Assembly (NCBI GenBank): GCA_028346125.1
Contig: JAOMEV010000003.1
Coordinates: forward strand, 42,358 to 106,357
DNA length: 64,000 bases
Reading direction: 5' to 3'
Source of the DNA: Bacteriovoracales bacterium
GTDB lineage: Bacteria > Bdellovibrionota > Bacteriovoracia > Bacteriovoracales > Bacteriovoracaceae
The translations under genes were made by a program, and so were the position numbers. The notes beneath the pieces were generated by a model. The model searched no databases and was not told the origin of the DNA. It saw only the letters and a program-made list of their open reading frames with translations. The number at the start of each line of letters is the position of its first letter. The stretch's first letter is position 1. Positions 43,644 through 52,587 of the stretch are shown here, piece by piece.

Positions 43644-45488
43644 TTATCGAATATAAAATTCTCTAACTTTGTAAGGAACCCCATCATATAATTTAAATGC
43701 ATTAATAAAACCGCCTCGCCCTCCAACCAATAAAATAGGGCTTCCCTCTTCGGGGCGCCTTGCCGCGAAGGCCTTTGTATAATCAGGATTATCCTCGATG
43801 AGATCAATTATCTCACCAGTTTCGTAAGAATAAGACCCAATTTGGTATCCATACCCTCCAAGATAAATATTTCCTTCAAAGAATATTCCATTCTCCTTAG
43901 TACTCACTAATAGTTCATTAAACTGTTTTTCAATCGTATAGGTATCCAAATTAAGTTCAGAGATCCCATCTTGGCCAATAGCAAATATTTTACCATCCTT
44001 GTCTTTAATCATCCTCTTTGTTCTTCTATTAAATTTGAACTCACCAAGAACTTTTAAAGAATCAGATGCATAGACCAAAACTTTTTGCCCCTTATCTGAT
44101 GAGATAACACGACGGCCATCTATTGCGTAAGAAACCGCATAAACGGGGCCTCCAACATTTATTTGATTTATGATTTCTGCATTTAAAGTATTAAGCTCCC
44201 ATACTTCATGATCTGTTGAAACCATCATTTTTTTGTATTCTGAACAAAGAGCGATACTTCTAGGTACTCCTGTTAATTGACGATACCAAATCAATTTACC
44301 GTCTTGGCCTGCCTTATAAACATAACCATTTCGCGAGATAGCTAAGTAATCACCGTTTGGAAAAACCTTAACGTCTTTTACAATTTCAAAACCTAAATTA
44401 TGCTTGGAAATTTCTTTTATTTTAACGGTTTCAAATTTACCTGTATCATATTTGATAAGAGAAACACCATCGTCCGTACCTGCATAAACTAAACTATCAT
44501 CGAGAGGGTGAGGTTCCAGAATCCACACACATTTATTATCAAATACGGCCTTGTTGATAACTTCACCCTTACCATTAACTCTGAGAAGATTTCCAGTTTG
44601 AAGGAGTATATAAATTTGATCTTCACTAACAATTGAAGCGTGAATAATTTGGAATTTAAAAGGGCCAAGTATTTTTTTCAGTCGAAAATCTTTTCCTTGA
44701 TTGTCAAAAACAAAAACTTTCCCACTAAATCCTCCAACGAAAAGATTATTGCAGCCTTTATCAAATTGAATAAACTCATTGTCTTCATGAGAAATTTTAT
44801 ACTCTTGGAAACCAGTGCCATCACAATTAATATTTGTAACACCTGTTTTAACAAATTTATCCTCTCCAAACCCACCGTCTTGGGTTGTCCAAAATCTGTT
44901 ATGTTTTTTATCATAGGCGATACCATGGGCCAATTCACTATCGACTTGAAATTTAATAGGAAATTCATTTTTTTCAAGATCCCCCAAGTAAAGGAAACCA
45001 TCAACATCTGTCATGGCATGTAAATTTGGGTTTTCCGTGTAAATATTATCTAAAAATGTTTCAGATGGGGATTCTCTAATATCTAAAACATCAAAAGTGT
45101 CACAATCCAAAACTACCAATTGACCGTAACCATTATTTGTATAAAGACGGCCATTTAGATGGGCAATTCCTCTATTAGGTGAGGGAGATGGTTCTTCATC
45201 TTCCTCTAAATTTTCTCTATTGCAAATCATAGGGCCATCATAAAAGTCTAATGGTGCTAAATTTTCAATATCCCATTTACCGATGGTCCCCGTACGATCT
45301 TTAGTAAAAATATAATCGCCAGTAAGACACATGGCATTAATCGGGTGTGACCTTCCCACAACAGGAGAGGAGCAGAGTAAATTGAGTTCACTATCAAACT
45401 TGTGTACCCTTCCCTTTACATCTGATGCAAAAACAACGTCTTTATTATTATCATAAAACACTCGCATTAATCGGTTTTGAATATTCAT
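43644..45488 (-). CDS. Cytoplasmic beta-propeller (WD40/PQQ-like repeats)
   Basis: 614 residues, no signal peptide. Around twelve repeats of about 45 residues of the form hxhxxxxGxhxxxD (ASDVKGRVHKFDSELNL, TKDRTGTIGKWDIENL, NNGYGQLVVLDCDTFDVL, GGFSGKVFVFDNQG, SRNGYVYKAGQDGKLIWYRQ), so one or two seven-bladed propellers. No catalytic motif. GAAAGGA is well placed before ATG. It leads the three-gene operon with an MFS exporter and a methyltransferase. Such a large cytosolic propeller is most probably a scaffold or sensor. Confidence 0.75.
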   Translation of the reverse strand: MNIQNRLMRVFYDNNKDVVFASDVKGRVHKFDSELNLLCSSPVVGRSHPINAMCLTGDYIFTKDRTGTIGKWDIENLAPLDFYDGPMICNRENLEEDEEPSPSPNRGIAHLNGRLYTNNGYGQLVVLDCDTFDVLDIRESPSETFLDNIYTENPNLHAMTDVDGFLYLGDLEKNEFPIKFQVDSELAHGIAYDKKHNRFWTTQDGGFGEDKFVKTGVTNINCDGTGFQEYKISHEDNEFIQFDKGCNNLFVGGFSGKVFVFDNQGKDFRLKKILGPFKFQIIHASIVSEDQIYILLQTGNLLRVNGKGEVINKAVFDNKCVWILEPHPLDDSLVYAGTDDGVSLIKYDTGKFETVKIKEISKHNLGFEIVKDVKVFPNGDYLAISRNGYVYKAGQDGKLIWYRQLTGVPRSIALCSEYKKMMVSTDHEVWELNTLNAEIINQINVGGPVYAVSYAIDGRRVISSDKGQKVLVYASDSLKVLGEFKFNRRTKRMIKDKDGKIFAIGQDGISELNLDTYTIEKQFNELLVSTKENGIFFEGNIYLGGYGYQIGSYSYETGEIIDLIEDNPDYTKAFAARRPEEGSPILLVGGRGGFINAFKLYDGVPYKVREFYIR

Positions 45489-46093
45489 TTTTTTCCTTTC
45501 TTTTTTCCAGGGTCAGAATTTAATAGCAAAAATTAAAATGCAATATTAATGCCAAATATTTGATGGAAGGAAGAACACCAAAGCACCTACTTTATGAAAA
45601 AACTATTCTTTATTTAACTATATAGGACAATCCATATCTCCAATCTCCAAGAATTTTTTTTGCATGATTAGGAACACCACTTTTTAATTTTAGACTGGTG
45701 ACAAAAAATTTTATGGAGCTCTTTTGACACCAAAAGATAACCTTATTAAAACAACACTATTATTCTAAAAGACTACAAAAAAACCTTTTTATAATACTAT
45801 TTAGAATCAATTATTGAAATTTCCCAAATAGGTTTAAGAAAATAATAAGGTTACTTTCAAAACTTAATTTATTTTTTTAAAAAATTCTATTCTCAAATTC
45901 TATTTAGGGTCAATATCAACACTTCACTTCTTTTTGTTTAAAATTCTCAAGCTATAAAAAAGCGTCTATATACTGGCCTTAATATTGATTTTAATTTGGC
46001 ACAAATATTGCAATTAGGATTTAAAAAAATGTGATGAAAAATAGAGGAATAATTCCTCTATTGTTATTAACCAACTAGTAAAAGGAGAATTTG
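45489..46093. other. Intergenic, divergent promoter region
   Basis: 605 bp between the propeller operon (minus) and the small basic peptide gene (plus). Very AT-rich, no supportable frame longer than about 35 codons, no RNA gene seen. It should hold the promoters of both units; the AAAGGAG ribosome site of the peptide gene is at its right edge. Confidence 0.5.
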
Positions 46094-46303
46094 ATGAAGT
46101 TAAAAGAATCACTCATTGCTCTTGGTATGGCAGCGACTGTTGCATCAACAGTCAGCGTTGTTAGTACCGCCCATGCGGCACCAGGCCTTACAGGAATTAA
46201 AAAGAAGCCGGCCGTTAGAGTAACAAGACCTGGCCTAAGAAAACCAGTCGTAAAAAAACAATTTTCACCACCTAAGCGTAGGATTGTTCAACCTAAAGGT
46301 TAA
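46094..46303 (+). CDS. Small secreted Pro/Lys/Arg-rich peptide
   Basis: 69 residues from the ATG at 46094, with GGAG seven bases away. Residues 1-28 are a textbook signal peptide ending STAHA. The mature 41-residue chain has 13 Lys/Arg, no acidic residue, seven Pro and few hydrophobic positions (GIKKKPAVRVTRPGLRKPVV and SPPKRRIVQPKG). A perfect terminator follows 19 bp after the stop, so it is a genuine independent gene. The composition is that of proline-rich cationic peptides, which include antimicrobial and cell-envelope-binding types, but many harmless periplasmic basic peptides exist. Gene reality is well supported, activity is not. Confidence 0.7.
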   Translation: MKLKESLIALGMAATVASTVSVVSTAHAAPGLTGIKKKPAVRVTRPGLRKPVVKKQFSPPKRRIVQPKG

Positions 46304-46322
46304 CCGACCTCTATGCGAACAT

Positions 46323-46356
46323 GGCCACTCATAATTATGGGTGGCCTCTTTTATTT
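46323..46356 (+). terminator. Rho-independent terminator
   Basis: Ten-pair stem GGCCACTCAT (46323-46332) with ATGGGTGGCC (46337-46346), one G-U pair, AATT loop, followed by TCTTTTATTT. It ends the basic-peptide gene. Confidence 0.9.
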
Positions 46357-46471
46357 GAAACGACCTAAGGAATCTCTTCATAAAATTTTTGATAACACAC
46401 CTAATTTGTCTAAATTATTTTTTTTCAATGTCGATAATTAAACGGATATTCTTTTCATAAGGAAATTAAAT

Positions 46472-47566
46472 ATGTTTAAGCATTTAACAATCGATAACTT
46501 TCTTAATGAACTTAAAACAAAGGGTAGTTTTTTGCTACCACTAAGAATATTTTTAGGTCTTGGATGGTCTCGAGCAGGTATAGAAAAGCTTACAAAACAA
46601 GAATGGTACAACGGAGATGCTTTACAAAAATTTCTTGTGGGCCACCTTGATAAAGGAGATATCATCTTTCCTCCTTATGAGCTTTTGGTTAATAATGTAT
46701 TTTTGCCTAATGTTGCCATTCTTGCTTGGATAATTATTATAGGTCAGTTGTTGGTAGGGATAAGCATTTTAACAGGAGCTTTTACTAACTTTGGCCTCAT
46801 GATGGGTCTTATAATGAACCTGAACTTTATTCTTTCAGGTGCCCCTAACCCATCAGCATTTTATGTTGTAATACAAATTGTTCTCTTTCTTTCTAACACA
46901 GGAGCGATTTTAGGCTTTGATAAAGCTTTGTCAAAAAAGATACACTACGCATTTTTTATAGCTCAACCTGAACATAAAACAATTAGGCCTGCGGCAGAAA
47001 AAAACTTTTTTTTAGCTCTTGTATTCATTACTTTATTGAGTGCAATTTACTCATTTTTTTATATAAAAGACTTTTCTCCAACCAGTCATCATGACCAGGC
47101 CATGATACTTTTTATACTAGCAATGATTAGTTCAGCGGCTTTTTTTACAAAATACTATTATCTTACTCAACACAGAATAAAATTTTTAATTGTTGATGAT
47201 GTACCAGAGGCCCAGGAGATTATGGAAGACTTTATTAATGAAAACTATGAAATTGAAATTGTTAAAGTAAGTACAATTTCTGAGGCCCAGAAAACTTTGC
47301 TGAAAGACCCCAATATTGTCTTAATTATCTCAGACTACAATATGCCCAAAGCTGAAGAGAACTTGGATGGAGGCGATCTTTATATATTTAATAAAAACCA
47401 TAAAGACCTTCCTTTTCTTTTATTTTCTGCTGAAAAGGTTGAAGATCATGAAAAATTAAAAAACTTTTATAATGAAAACACCCATAATCATTCTATTGGA
47501 AAGCCTTTTGATAAACATGTTACAAAAGAGTGTATTGATAATATAGTTGTTTTCTATATGATCTAA
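46472..47566 (+). CDS. DoxX-like membrane protein fused to a receiver domain
   Basis: 364 residues. Residues 1-230 contain about six membrane helices (near 20-40, 82-101, 105-122, 130-148, 179-197, 208-226) with the DoxX opening LLPLRIFLGLGWSRAGIEKL and the GxxxLGFD... ending of DoxX/thiosulfate:quinone-oxidoreductase proteins. Residues 235-364 form a response-regulator receiver: D242-D243 (LIVDDVPEA), phospho-acceptor D288 (IISDYNMPK), S319 and K344 (SIGKPF), all intact. I know no such fusion described as a type. It would place a phosphorylatable domain on the inner face of a membrane oxidoreductase. AAGGAAA before ATG. Single gene. Confidence 0.85.
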   Translation: MFKHLTIDNFLNELKTKGSFLLPLRIFLGLGWSRAGIEKLTKQEWYNGDALQKFLVGHLDKGDIIFPPYELLVNNVFLPNVAILAWIIIIGQLLVGISILTGAFTNFGLMMGLIMNLNFILSGAPNPSAFYVVIQIVLFLSNTGAILGFDKALSKKIHYAFFIAQPEHKTIRPAAEKNFFLALVFITLLSAIYSFFYIKDFSPTSHHDQAMILFILAMISSAAFFTKYYYLTQHRIKFLIVDDVPEAQEIMEDFINENYEIEIVKVSTISEAQKTLLKDPNIVLIISDYNMPKAEENLDGGDLYIFNKNHKDLPFLLFSAEKVEDHEKLKNFYNENTHNHSIGKPFDKHVTKECIDNIVVFYMI

Positions 47567-47570
47567 GTTA

Positions 47571-48530
47571 TCATGAATCTTTAAAGGCCTTCCTTAAAGC
47601 ATTTATACGATTACTCCAAATGACTTTGCTTAGGGCCGCTCCTGGGGCCATATTTTCAGATGCATGATAGGCCCCCGGGTAAAGATGAAACTCAGTTGTG
47701 ACTCCTGCTTGAAGTAACCTTTGTGCAAAAATTATATTTTCATCTCTAAATAAGTCCAACTCTCCAACGTCTATAAACGTGGGAGGCAAATCTTTTAATG
47801 ATGTTGCTCTTGATGGTGCAGCATAATGATCTGCTTCCTTCCCACCCAAATACCATTTCCATGCTTCAATACTTCCATCCCTATCCCATATCCCAATATC
47901 AGTAATTTCATGGCTTGAAGGAGTTTCATGACGATCATCGATCATGGGATAAACTGGCATTTGAAAGCAAATAGAAGGCCCACCATTATCCCTAACCTTC
48001 ATTGAAGTTGCTATGACAAGTCCACCCCCGGCACTTTGTCCATAAAGAGCTATTTTAGACGCATTTATTTTAAGCATCTCCTTTTGAGATTCAAGCCAAA
48101 CAAGGCCATCATAACAATCATTTAATTGAGCAGGGTAAACATCTTCAGGTGCCAATCTATAATCAACAGAAACAATTACAGCGCCCAACTCTTCACTCAA
48201 CATAGATGCATTATAATCATCGTTTTCCACACTTCCCATGATCATACCGCCACCATGGATATAATAAAGACAAGGCAAAAGCCCTTCTTTATCTTTTGGC
48301 CGATAACTTCGAATTTTAAGCTTTTCTCCTTCCCTAACTCTCACTAAATAGTCCTCATACAGGACATTTGAACTCGGTGGAAAAATGGCCTTCATTTTTT
48401 GAACTTTTTCCAAAAGGGCCTCTCGTCGCTCCTTTATATCTAAAATTCCATTAAGCCCTCTAGGGTAAGTTTTTTTGAGGGCCTTTAAAGGGCGGTTTGA
48501 TTGCGGGTCAATTCTTTTTTCCAATGTCAT
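47571..48530 (-). CDS. Alpha/beta hydrolase of the HSL esterase family
   Basis: 319 residues. The HSL oxyanion motif YIHGGGMIMGS (H92-GGG), nucleophile S166 in LYGQSAGGG, acid D259 (DVGELDLFRDE) and H289 (YPGAYHAS) make a complete triad. The family splits short-chain esters and acyl-glycerides; no lid or signal peptide is seen, so the enzyme is cytosolic. GGAATTAG before ATG. The 3' end is 5 bp from the end of the DoxX-receiver gene (convergent). Confidence 0.9.
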   Translation of the reverse strand: MTLEKRIDPQSNRPLKALKKTYPRGLNGILDIKERREALLEKVQKMKAIFPPSSNVLYEDYLVRVREGEKLKIRSYRPKDKEGLLPCLYYIHGGGMIMGSVENDDYNASMLSEELGAVIVSVDYRLAPEDVYPAQLNDCYDGLVWLESQKEMLKINASKIALYGQSAGGGLVIATSMKVRDNGGPSICFQMPVYPMIDDRHETPSSHEITDIGIWDRDGSIEAWKWYLGGKEADHYAAPSRATSLKDLPPTFIDVGELDLFRDENIIFAQRLLQAGVTTEFHLYPGAYHASENMAPGAALSKVIWSNRINALRKAFKDS

Positions 48531-48637
48531 TTCTAATTCCTAAATCAAAACTTGTTAAACAGAGATTTTTTTGCATTTATACATTTATTATAAGTCCGCT
48601 CTTTTGATAGCTGAAAGTTAAACTTTTGTGTCAATCG

Positions 48638-50461
48638 TCATGGTCTTGGGTGTCCATCCACTCTGAGTTGAAATAAAAAATAGGGAGGAATACAGGCACC
48701 TTTTCCATTTACCGTTCTGGCACAAATATAGTCATCACGACAAGGCATTGCAAGATTACACTTTCGAAGGGCAGCAGGCCTTATGTTTTCTATTAAACAT
48801 TTATCAAAAGTATTCCCGCGTGCCAAACATTGGTTAAAACCAAATAAAATGGCAATGGACCCACAAGTCGCATTTTTACCTAGGTTTGAGCAGTCGGAAG
48901 AGCACATTCCCCCCGGAAACCCTACTGAAGAGATCTCACAATGGGAACTTCCTGCACAAGTGAGTTTACGAACTTTTTTAATTCTGTCTCTATGAGGGTC
49001 AGACCGTTGGGTCAACTCTCCGACCTGACAAGGCCCACCTGTTTGGACAATTTTTAAATCATAACATTCTCCAACAAGAGCATCTTTTTTCTTATTAAAC
49101 TTTTGACAAACGAGGCCTTCTTTACATGTCCAACTTCTAAAACTGGGGTCCTTTTTAAGTCCACAATGGGATCCAAATTTTCCAGATTCTTTTTCCGCTC
49201 TCTCAGAAAATGGTCGTTTGTGAACTAATTTTTTATTAGTAGCTAAATTTAAAATAAAAGACTTTTTTCTATTTTGATCTTCTAAAAAATGAGAAGACAT
49301 AGGAGAATTAATAAAGTTTACTGGACTAGTATAGGACTTATCGATTCCTAAAAAATGAAAACCGGCCACACTTCTCCCTTGATGGCAACCTATACAGGTT
49401 AAGTCATTTAGTCTTCTTAATACACCAGCGGGAGATTTAACAAATTTAAAACCTTTATAACTTATATCTTTAAAATTCCCTTTTTTAAATAGCCGATCAA
49501 ATGGTCGGTTCCTAAACCTTGATGATCCATGAAGTGCAAAACTTGTTGCTTTTTTGGCCAAATACTTTTCAGGGATTACTAAAATACCTTGATCCAACTT
49601 TTTTAAATTATCTGACCTTTTAATCCAACGTAATAGTTCTATTTTTAAACTTTTATTTTTTAATTTTGAAAAGTTTGGAGTATTTTCTAGAAAGGACAAT
49701 TTAAACTTTTTACTTTTTGGATCTCTTTTAAAAACCCGCATAATATATTCCGCGTAGCCTCCCATATCCGGCCTTACGGTTGAAGGCCAGCGAATTGATT
49801 GTAAATTGATTTCAACTGATTTTAAATTTTTAATATTAATACGTTTTTTATTTAAGGCCTCATTATCATTCATTAGACCTAAAGACTTTTTTCTACCCTT
49901 TATCCAAGACTTAGCAATGGAATTACAATTTAAATTTCCATCATCATCCTTGGCCCAAAAAACGACATTAACTGTGAAAGGAAGCCTTGATCTAATACCT
50001 GATTTATTATACGCCAAGCGATAAATTAGCCTTACTTCACCGCAATTTTTGGGAGAAAAAGAAAGTCGATCCAGTCGATTTGAAACACCAACAAGTTCAA
50101 AATGAGCATACTTAGATCTCCCCCATCGCCAATTAAATAGTCTATGGGATTTTGACATTGTAACTGATAATAAAGGGTCTTCATTTTTTAAACTATCTAA
50201 ATCGGATTTAATTTCATCAATCATTGATCTATAATAAGAGTTTTTATAAAGCTCATTATTATTTTGTGGTATCAAACTTCCACTAAACCAATGGCCAAAA
50301 TTAAGACCGCTTTTCTCTAACTTTTCTAAGGTTTTGGGATTGTCAATAAAACTGGAAACGATATGCTTAAAGAAGGTTTTTTTAATTTTTGAAGTCTCTA
50401 CACGATAATTTTTCGTACAACTAACACTAAAGAATAATAAAACCAAAAAAAAGATTTTCAT
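48638..50461 (-). CDS. Lipoprotein with single CxxCH haem motif and Cys-rich tail
   Basis: 607 residues. Lipobox LLFFSVSC at residue 15 predicts a lipoprotein. The middle has an LNDLTCIGCHQGRSVAGFHF stretch (about residue 355), a classic CxxCH covalent-haem or otherwise metal-binding motif preceded by conserved LRRL. The last 170 residues hold many Cys in pairs (CGLKKDPSFRSWTCKEGLVC, GGPCQVGEL, LTCAGSSHCEISS, GGMCSSDC, CNLAMPCRDDYICA), an extracellular disulfide-rich module. No family name comes to mind. It likely sits on the outer membrane. The start has only a weak ribosome site. Single gene. Confidence 0.7.
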   Translation of the reverse strand: MKIFFLVLLFFSVSCTKNYRVETSKIKKTFFKHIVSSFIDNPKTLEKLEKSGLNFGHWFSGSLIPQNNNELYKNSYYRSMIDEIKSDLDSLKNEDPLLSVTMSKSHRLFNWRWGRSKYAHFELVGVSNRLDRLSFSPKNCGEVRLIYRLAYNKSGIRSRLPFTVNVVFWAKDDDGNLNCNSIAKSWIKGRKKSLGLMNDNEALNKKRINIKNLKSVEINLQSIRWPSTVRPDMGGYAEYIMRVFKRDPKSKKFKLSFLENTPNFSKLKNKSLKIELLRWIKRSDNLKKLDQGILVIPEKYLAKKATSFALHGSSRFRNRPFDRLFKKGNFKDISYKGFKFVKSPAGVLRRLNDLTCIGCHQGRSVAGFHFLGIDKSYTSPVNFINSPMSSHFLEDQNRKKSFILNLATNKKLVHKRPFSERAEKESGKFGSHCGLKKDPSFRSWTCKEGLVCQKFNKKKDALVGECYDLKIVQTGGPCQVGELTQRSDPHRDRIKKVRKLTCAGSSHCEISSVGFPGGMCSSDCSNLGKNATCGSIAILFGFNQCLARGNTFDKCLIENIRPAALRKCNLAMPCRDDYICARTVNGKGACIPPYFLFQLRVDGHPRP

Positions 50462-50575
50462 ATATAAATAATAAATTAAAGACTGGTAAAATTCACAATA
50501 ATTTTCGTAAACGCCAGACTTACCAACATTTTGAAATTAGAAAACTCACCCTCGAACAGAGGCGCTGATTAAATC

Positions 50576-50612
50576 AATATGGAAAGGGGCCATAGGTGGC
50601 CCTCTCCATATT
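50576..50612 (-). terminator. Terminator hairpin
   Basis: Long stem AATATGGA..AGGGGCCA with TGGCCC..TCCATATT (50576-50592 against 50597-50612), interrupted by one small asymmetry. It lies just past the stop of the START-domain gene (50617). The U-tract is better on the plus side (T8) than on the minus side. Confidence 0.7.
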
Positions 50613-50616
50613 TTTT

Positions 50617-51273
50617 TTAAGGCATATTTATATTTTGACCATTATACTTTGCCGCTTGTTTTTCTAAGCGATTAAGAGTTTTAACCGGCCAGGTTTTATA
50701 AATAATATTGGAGAACCAGTTTGGAATAAGTCCTTTTGGGTCTATCTTAACTGAAACGGTTACTTCTGTTTTACTGTCACCAACATACTTTAAATTATAA
50801 ATTGCAAAGAGCAAATCCATCCTTACCCCAACAGTATCTGCGGCAGGCTTTTTACTATGGGTGGTTGACTTAAGCATAACTTTAAGATTTTTACCCTCTC
50901 TGGTCGCTTGAGTTTTTACAACCTGATCTCTATTTGAAATTGGCCATGGTGTGTCATAGGCCTGATAAGTTACGCTTGAATGAGGAATCCCTAAGGTCTT
51001 AGCACTTTCAAGAGGCTCTGAAATATAAAGTCTGTCTACCCACTCTTTTCTAAAGTTTGGATCTTTTTTACTAAGGACCCAATAGATTTGCTTAATACTC
51101 TTGTTAAAAACTTTAGTTCCACGAAATGCCTTGAGAGACTCTCCGGTAGAAGTCTTTGTAAAAAGCTCAACTCCATCTTTACCTCCAGCTGATTCCCAAC
51201 CATCTGAAGCAAAACTGAACGATGATAAAGTTAAGAAAAAAGTTACCATTAACGTAAAAAAACCTTTAGTCAT
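50617..51273 (-). CDS. Exported START/SRPBCC-domain lipid-binding protein
   Basis: 218 residues with a signal peptide (MTKGFFTLMVTFFLTLSSFSFA). The START-like order is seen: DGVELFTKTSTGESLKAFRG, WVLSKKDPNFRKEWVDRL, YQAYDTPWPISNRDQVV (the DxPWP.s.RD motif of START proteins), EVTVSVKIDPKGLIPNWFSN. These fold into a hydrophobic-ligand cup. It is predicted periplasmic. AAAGGAAC before ATG and a hairpin right after the stop. A lipid transfer role is inferred from the family. Confidence 0.85.
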   Translation of the reverse strand: MTKGFFTLMVTFFLTLSSFSFASDGWESAGGKDGVELFTKTSTGESLKAFRGTKVFNKSIKQIYWVLSKKDPNFRKEWVDRLYISEPLESAKTLGIPHSSVTYQAYDTPWPISNRDQVVKTQATREGKNLKVMLKSTTHSKKPAADTVGVRMDLLFAIYNLKYVGDSKTEVTVSVKIDPKGLIPNWFSNIIYKTWPVKTLNRLEKQAAKYNGQNINMP

Positions 51274-51621
51274 TCTTGTTCCTTTTGTTCAATGTAAATC
51301 CGATAATTATTGCCTAATATTGTCCATTTTTAATACAGATTTAGTAAACAAAAATTTTTAAAAAGAAAAGACCCAATCTCTCTTCTTGCAATTAGTGGAC
51401 AGAAAGAATCAAAATAATTAATTACATCATTTGGACTTATTAACAGGAATGTATAAAATGACACACCAAAGAAAATCACTTACCCTAACCACATTTTTGG
51501 GAACAATTGCGATTGGACGAAATAACTTGAAAATATTAGGACTTCTTAGACGGCCACAAGTGGCCCTAAAACACCCGAGTTCAATCTAAGATAAAAGCTT
51601 TACGATGATCTTTAGTTCAGA
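51274..51621. other. Intergenic with a doubtful 43-codon frame
   Basis: 348 bp. A plus-strand frame at 51458-51589 opens with ATG behind GGAAT and reads MTHQRKSLTLTTFLGTIAIG onward, basic overall. I cannot tell whether it is translated. A short palindrome GGCCACAAGTGGCC lies at 51552-51565 inside it. Nothing else is recognisable. Confidence 0.35.
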
Positions 51622-52344
51622 TCACCCTTCTTGTAACTCAAGGTTATGATAAACAGTAACAACATCCTCATCTTCTTCTAAAAGACCGATAAGCTTATCA
51701 AATTGTTTTAAGGTCTCCTCATCATTGACATTTTTATAGCTAACCGGAGTTCTAACCAAAGCTGCTTCATCAGGTGTAACGTTGATCTCTTGAAGTTTTT
51801 CTTGGATGCTTCCAAAGGCATCAACTGGGCCAAAAATTTCAAAAGTTTCCTCCTCCTTATCAACTTCCTCTGCTCCAGCATCAATCAAATGAAGAGTTAA
51901 GTCATCTTCGTCAACCCCTTCCACCGGAATATAGAACCTTGCCTTTCTTTCAAAAATAAACTCAAGAGAGCCTGACACGCCTAATGAGCCTTTGCATTTA
52001 TTAAAATAGCTTCTGACATTACCGACAGTTCTTGTTCCATTATTTGATGAAGCCTCGACAAATACAGCGATACCACCAAGTCCATAACCTTCATAATTCA
52101 CATCTTCATAGCCTACACCATCTGAGCCTTGCCCTTTTTTAATGGCCTTTTCAATATTATCCTTGGGAACATTTAATTTTTTGCATCTCTCAACTGCGAC
52201 TTTAAGGAGAAAGTTCGTTGAAGAATCTGGGCCTCCTCCCTTAGAAGCAATAAAGACGTCCTTTAATGCTCTTGTAAAAGCCTGTCCTCTAGCTTTATCT
52301 GCAGCCCCTTTTCTTGTCGCTATTTTTGCTGACTTTCGACCCAT
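51622..52344 (-). CDS. YebC/PmpR family (TACO1) regulator or translation factor
   Basis: 240 residues, full length. GRKSAKIATRKGAADKARG near the start, ALKDVFIASKGGGPDSSTNF, KKLNVPKDNIEKAIKKGQG and VNYEGYGLGGIAVFVEASSNNGTRTVGNVR are unmistakable YebC features. The family includes transcriptional regulators such as PmpR and proteins that assist ribosomes at stalling proline stretches. The ruvC/ruvABC genes that often lie next to yebC are not here. AAGGGG precedes ATG. Confidence 0.95.
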   Translation of the reverse strand: MGRKSAKIATRKGAADKARGQAFTRALKDVFIASKGGGPDSSTNFLLKVAVERCKKLNVPKDNIEKAIKKGQGSDGVGYEDVNYEGYGLGGIAVFVEASSNNGTRTVGNVRSYFNKCKGSLGVSGSLEFIFERKARFYIPVEGVDEDDLTLHLIDAGAEEVDKEEETFEIFGPVDAFGSIQEKLQEINVTPDEAALVRTPVSYKNVNDEETLKQFDKLIGLLEEDEDVVTVYHNLELQEG

Positions 52345-52587
52345 CGCAAATACCCCTTTCTTAAAAACCTCTTTGTCACTAAAGCTATACTAAAAATTTT
52401 TCCAATTTCCCAATAGTTTATATAGATATATTGAAGTTGGAAATCTCAGGTCTTAACATGGTCAATGATGAAAAAATCTTTTGTTTCACCTTCTCAAATT
52501 GAATAATTTGTTAATTAATAGAAAGTTTTTAAAAAGGATGAAATACTTTGTCTAGGAACAAATTATAAATCATGGTCGTAAAAAAAA

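Noticed and set aside
44640..45023. Two frames of about 110-127 codons overlapping the propeller gene
   Set aside because: Both lie inside the repeat-rich propeller coding region, in other frames, with no domain or ribosome site.
51458..51589. Possible 43-codon gene between the START gene and yebC
   Set aside because: Only a weak ribosome site, no terminator and no recognisable feature; kept only as a remark in the intergenic entry.
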